DNA of 64,000 bases from CAYRYU01 sp964428355. GTDB taxonomy: Bacteria > Muiribacteriota > Ozemobacteria > Ozemobacterales > Ozemobacteraceae. The stretch covers positions 1 through 64,000 of the forward strand of contig CAYRYU010000009.1 in NCBI GenBank assembly GCA_964428355.1, given 5' to 3'. Shown here in pieces: positions 61,193 to 64,000 of the stretch. The position numbers were made by a program, and so were the translations under genes. How positions within the stretch are numbered: position 1 is the first letter of the stretch; every line of letters starts with the position of its first letter. The notes under the pieces are model-generated. The model did no database searches. It saw only the letters and a list, made by a program, of their open reading frames with translations, and was not told the DNA's origin.

Positions 61193-62584
61193 GTGAACTC
61201 CGTGGAAATGCGGCCTTCATTCCTCGATTCATCAAGCCTCTCGCTCCTGGTGTCCGCCCTCGAAAGGCTCGGGGATGGATTCGCCCGCCTTCCGGACGCC
61301 GGAAAACCTCTCCCGGAAATGGAAAAGGCGGGGCCAATACTTTTGGAAGTCGCCGAGCGGTTGAAGGACAACTTTCCCTACTTCCATCCCCTCTACGCGG
61401 GTCAGATGCTCAAACCCCCGCACCCGATCGCGCGGCTCGCCTACTTCCTTGCAATGTGGATAAACCCCAACAACCATGCACTGGACGGAGGCCGAGCCAG
61501 CTCGGCGATGGAAAAGGAAGCGGTGGCGCAGCTGGCCGGTATGTTCGGGTGGGACGAGCATTTGGGACACCTTTGCGGCGGTGGGACCATGGCGAACCTC
61601 GAAGCGCTTTGGATCTCGGGCCAGATCAATCCCGGACGCAAGGTGGTGGCGTCATCCCAGGCACATTACACCCATTCCCGGATAAGCGGAGTCCTCAAGC
61701 TGGATTTCGAAACCCTCCCTTGTGACGGGAAGGGGCGAATGGATGTTTCAGCACTGAAAGAACGCCTTCGAAAGGGCGGAGTCGGCACCGTTGTCGCGAC
61801 GATCGGAACCACCGCAACCGGCTCCGTGGATCCGCTCCCCGAGATATTGGATCTGAAAAAGGAGTTCGGATTCAGGCTTCACGCGGATGCAGCTTACGGA
61901 GGCTATTTCCGACTGGTCGGAAACCTCGGGGAAGCGACGAAAGCCTCGTTTCGAATGCTCTCCGAAGTCGACTCGCTCGTGATCGACCCTCACAAGCACG
62001 GCATGCAACCCTACGGATGCGGGTGCGTCCTGTTCCGGGATCCGAGCGTCGGCCGTTTCTACAAGCATGATTCCCCCTATACCTATTTCAGCTCCAGGGA
62101 TCTCCACCTGGGCGAGATCAGCCTCGAATGCTCCCGACCCGGGGCCGCCGCGGTCGCCCTGTGGGCCACGCAGAAACTCCTTCCACTCGTGCCCGAAGGG
62201 GATTTCGCCCGAATGCTGTCGGCATCGAGGGCCGCTGCTGTCGAATTCCACCATCTCCTGGCGGAGGACCCCCTCTTCCTCCCGGCGTTTCCCCCCGAAC
62301 TCGATATCGTCACCTGGATTCCGCGGGCAACAACCGTGCGTGAGGCATCGGAGAAGTCCCAACGGATCTTCATCGAAGCCGGGAAACGGGATCTCCACCT
62401 TGCGCTCGCCACCCTCCCGACATGCTTTTTCGACCTGCAAAAAGCCGGCATCGAGTCGGACCGGGACACGGTAACCTGCTTCCGCTCAGCATTGATGAAA
62501 CCCGAACACAAGGAATGGCTCCCCCGAATCCTCGCCCTTCTGCGTGAAAGCTCCGTCCCCAAAACAGGAGCATCCCCAAAATAG
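61193..62584 (+). CDS. PLP-dependent group II amino acid decarboxylase
   Basis: This 463-residue protein belongs to the glutamate/aromatic amino acid decarboxylase family. It has GGGTMANLEAL, the PLP-contacting HADAAYGGYF and the lysine site VIDPHKHGMQPYGCG. The substrate cannot be read with confidence. GTG 61193 is very close to the ribosome site GAGGAA; GTG 61202 or ATG 61208 may be the true start. The last nine codons and stop lie inside a repeat element (62555-62588), so the original C-terminus may have been replaced. Confidence 0.88.
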   Translation: MNSVEMRPSFLDSSSLSLLVSALERLGDGFARLPDAGKPLPEMEKAGPILLEVAERLKDNFPYFHPLYAGQMLKPPHPIARLAYFLAMWINPNNHALDGGRASSAMEKEAVAQLAGMFGWDEHLGHLCGGGTMANLEALWISGQINPGRKVVASSQAHYTHSRISGVLKLDFETLPCDGKGRMDVSALKERLRKGGVGTVVATIGTTATGSVDPLPEILDLKKEFGFRLHADAAYGGYFRLVGNLGEATKASFRMLSEVDSLVIDPHKHGMQPYGCGCVLFRDPSVGRFYKHDSPYTYFSSRDLHLGEISLECSRPGAAAVALWATQKLLPLVPEGDFARMLSASRAAAVEFHHLLAEDPLFLPAFPPELDIVTWIPRATTVREASEKSQRIFIEAGKRDLHLALATLPTCFFDLQKAGIESDRDTVTCFRSALMKPEHKEWLPRILALLRESSVPKTGASPK

Positions 62585-62628
62585 GGACATGAGAAACAAT
62601 TCGTAATTCGGGGACATGAGAAACAATT
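62555..62628. repeat. Repeat cluster with GGGACATGAGAAACAATT twice
   Basis: Two direct copies of an 18-base motif lie at 62584-62601 and 62611-62628, 27 bases apart. The first is preceded by GTCCC at 62555, which can pair with its GGGAC. The same GGGGACATGAGAA core recurs as a long palindrome at 63231-63287. Confidence 0.88.
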
Positions 62629-62708
62629 GAGGCCGGGACCTCGCGGGGCAGCTTGTCTGTTTCCTTGCCCCGAATGGCTTGCATGAGGCTCTCTCTCGGT
62701 TTCCGGGT

Positions 62709-62735
62709 TTGACAGAGAGACTTTCGAGGTCTAAT
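62709..62735 (+). promoter_or_regulatory. Promoter candidate with start near the ATG
   Basis: A perfect TTGACA and TCTAAT (five of six) are separated by 15 bases. The -10 box ends eight bases before the ATG at 62744, so the transcript would be leaderless or nearly so. Confidence 0.5.
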
Positions 62736-62743
62736 CTGGCAAC

Positions 62744-63154
62744 ATGAAAAGGGATTTTTTTGCGGGCCTTTTGGTTTTGATTTTGGTTTTGTCACTTCCG
62801 GCCGCCTGTTGGGCACAGAGCTCTCCTGATTTGTCTGAAGAGGAGAGGGCCAAACTTGGACTTCCATCCGCTCAAGCGGGTGACATCTCCAAGGTACCCC
62901 AACCATCGGAGCAGGATGAAGAGTTCGTCGCTTCATTGACTCCGGAAGTCTATGATGCCGTGGACGAATACGTAAAAACCGCTCGCAACCTGGATTTCAA
63001 GTCGAAGGGAAAGATCCACGCCGCCAAGATGATCGGCAACTTCTACCTCCTCTGGATTTCCCAGCCTGACGTTTTCGATGGAGGTTTCGAGCTGATCTAT
63101 TCCGTCGAGAAAAAGAGGATAGTAGGTTCATTCTTCGCGGGATACAAGGGCTGA
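62744..63154 (+). CDS. Small secreted protein flanked by repeats
   Basis: This 136-residue protein has a signal peptide (about 1-25, ending CWAQ) and an acidic mature part of about 110 residues with no recognised family. No Shine-Dalgarno sequence precedes the ATG. It lies between two clusters of the GGGGACATGAGAA repeat, which may mark a mobile or inserted segment. Codon use looks less GC-biased in the first 40 codons. Confidence 0.65.
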   Translation: MKRDFFAGLLVLILVLSLPAACWAQSSPDLSEEERAKLGLPSAQAGDISKVPQPSEQDEEFVASLTPEVYDAVDEYVKTARNLDFKSKGKIHAAKMIGNFYLLWISQPDVFDGGFELIYSVEKKRIVGSFFAGYKG

Positions 63155-63230
63155 GCTCTGGGAATTGGTCCTTCCGGAGCCCGTTCGAACCCCCCGGACC
63201 ATTGAATCGAAGAAGGCAGAATCCGGGAAT

Positions 63231-63287
63231 CAGAAAATCGGGGACATGAGAATTTTTTGAAAAGATTCTCATGTCCCCGATTTTCTG
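63231..63287. repeat. Long perfect inverted repeat (23-bp arms)
   Basis: Two perfect 23-base arms (63231-63253 and 63265-63287) flank an 11-base T-rich/A-rich loop. The arms contain GGGGACATGAGAA. It could fold as a strong hairpin in RNA and may also terminate the upstream gene. The core is shared with the copies at 62584-62628. Confidence 0.95.
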
Positions 63288-63347
63288 ATTTTCTCGGAAT
63301 TTCGCTGGATCTTTTCAACTAGCTTGTGAATCTCCGAACAAACGGGG

Positions 63348-63376
63348 TTGAAAAAAGGGTACCTTCATGATATAAA
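63348..63376 (+). promoter_or_regulatory. Sigma-70 type promoter of the V/A-ATPase operon
   Basis: TTGAAA and TATAAA are separated by exactly 17 bases, and TGA before the -10 box adds an extended element. The start codon follows about 45 bases after the predicted transcription start. Confidence 0.82.
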
Positions 63377-63427
63377 TCCATTTCCGGTTTTTGGGTCAAC
63401 GATTGAAGTCCACCAAGGAGAAAAGTC

Positions 63428-64000
63428 ATGGGTACTGACGTTGCATCTTTTGCCCGCCAGCTCAAGGAAGACGGAATCGAAGCCGCCAAAAAGGAAGCTG
63501 ACAAGCTGATTGAAGCGGCCCGTGCAAAGGCGAAGGAGATCCAGGACGAGGCGAAAGCCTCCATCTCCAGGATGGAAAAGGAAGCCCAGGAACAGATCGA
63601 CCGGGACCGGAAGAAAGCCGAGGCAGATCTGAAGCTGGTGGGCCGCGATCTCGTATTGGGAGTCCGGAAGACCATTGAGGAGACCGCGGCAGCGTTGCTC
63701 AAGCAGTCGGTTTCCAAAGCACTTTCGACTGAAGACACCGTCAAGACAGGTCTCCTCGAGCTCCTGAAAACCCAGAAAACTGGCCGGGAGTGGGAATTGG
63801 CGCTTGGTCCCACGGTCGGAAAGAAGCTTGCCACGACGGTTGTGGAAGACCTTTTCAAACAGGCCGGAGCTTTGGCAAAGCTGAAATCCGCCCTGGAAAA
63901 AGAAGGTTTTCAGCTGACATCGAAGGGCGGAACCGAGGTTATCGAGGTCACCGAAGATTCGGTGGTGGAGGCATTCCGAAGACTCCTTTCCCCCGAACTT
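63428..64000 (+). CDS. atpE: V/A-type ATP synthase subunit E (cut by window end)
   Basis: The frame is open for 191 codons to the last base, so the gene is partial at its 3' end. The N-terminal half (about 1-85) is a charged coiled coil of Lys, Glu and Ala, typical of the peripheral stalk subunit E. The second half is a mixed alpha/beta domain ending EAFRRLLSPEL, close to the usual C-terminus. AAGGAG precedes the ATG. It is probably the first gene of an operon for a V/A-type ATPase. Confidence 0.78.
   Translation, partial: MGTDVASFARQLKEDGIEAAKKEADKLIEAARAKAKEIQDEAKASISRMEKEAQEQIDRDRKKAEADLKLVGRDLVLGVRKTIEETAAALLKQSVSKALSTEDTVKTGLLELLKTQKTGREWELALGPTVGKKLATTVVEDLFKQAGALAKLKSALEKEGFQLTSKGGTEVIEVTEDSVVEAFRRLLSPEL

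Overview
The window is about 60% GC, densely coded and free of tRNA or rRNA genes. It reads as a diderm bacterium: there are AsmA/TamB-like and secreted multi-domain proteins, two sets of minor pilins, sigma-54 control and the start of a V/A-type ATPase operon. The conserved core (ffh, rpsP, khpA, rimM, trmD, rplS, lepB, rbgA, phoH, pgpH, ybeY) is ordered much as in Firmicutes and other deep lineages. A candidate phylum such as Riflebacteria/Ozemobacteria would fit this mixture, but that placement is a guess from gene content.

Positions 1-10.9 kb hold a pilus and regulation block. Two minor-pilin triads (PilV-, PilW- and PilX-like) lie on the minus strand. One is led by an SH3-domain protein and is followed, through a four-base ATGA overlap, by an ECF sigma factor and then a zinc-finger/FecR-type anti-sigma protein. 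A second anti-sigma/sigma pair on the plus strand faces the other triad. One PilX-like gene carries a Gly/Ser/Thr repeat tract containing a 100-N assembly gap. Positions 10.9-14.6 kb hold two tandem GalT-family genes, a putative zinc/winged-helix protein with its own promoter and terminator, three tandem palindromes, and an extremely acidic small protein.

Positions 14.7-26.9 kb are a long plus-strand housekeeping run for protein export, ribosome biogenesis and translation, ending with c-di-AMP hydrolase PgpH, YbeY and two CNNM/CorC-type membrane proteins. Positions 26.9-34.3 kb carry two coupled ankyrin-repeat proteins, a DUF502 membrane protein, a YerB-like DUF3048 protein and Era. Positions 34.5-39.2 kb form a signalling block: a membrane protein with a degenerate cyclase domain and HEAT-like repeats, an NtrC-type regulator, then two candidate sigma-54 promoters ahead of ptsN, an RsbW-like ATPase and ndk.

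From 39.3 kb onward most genes encode envelope or secreted proteins: an AsmA-like protein, a FapA/DUF342 protein, a Big_5/SLH protein, a 1517-residue fascin/Vps62-like protein, a Sel1-repeat protein, and a 2701-residue protein with about 15 Ig-like modules, two PPC domains and a seven-repeat RCC1 end. Among them sits a RES-domain toxin-like gene with an unusual small downstream partner. The last 3 kb hold a PLP decarboxylase, a small secreted protein flanked by a palindromic repeat family, and the first gene of a V/A-ATPase operon, cut by the window end.
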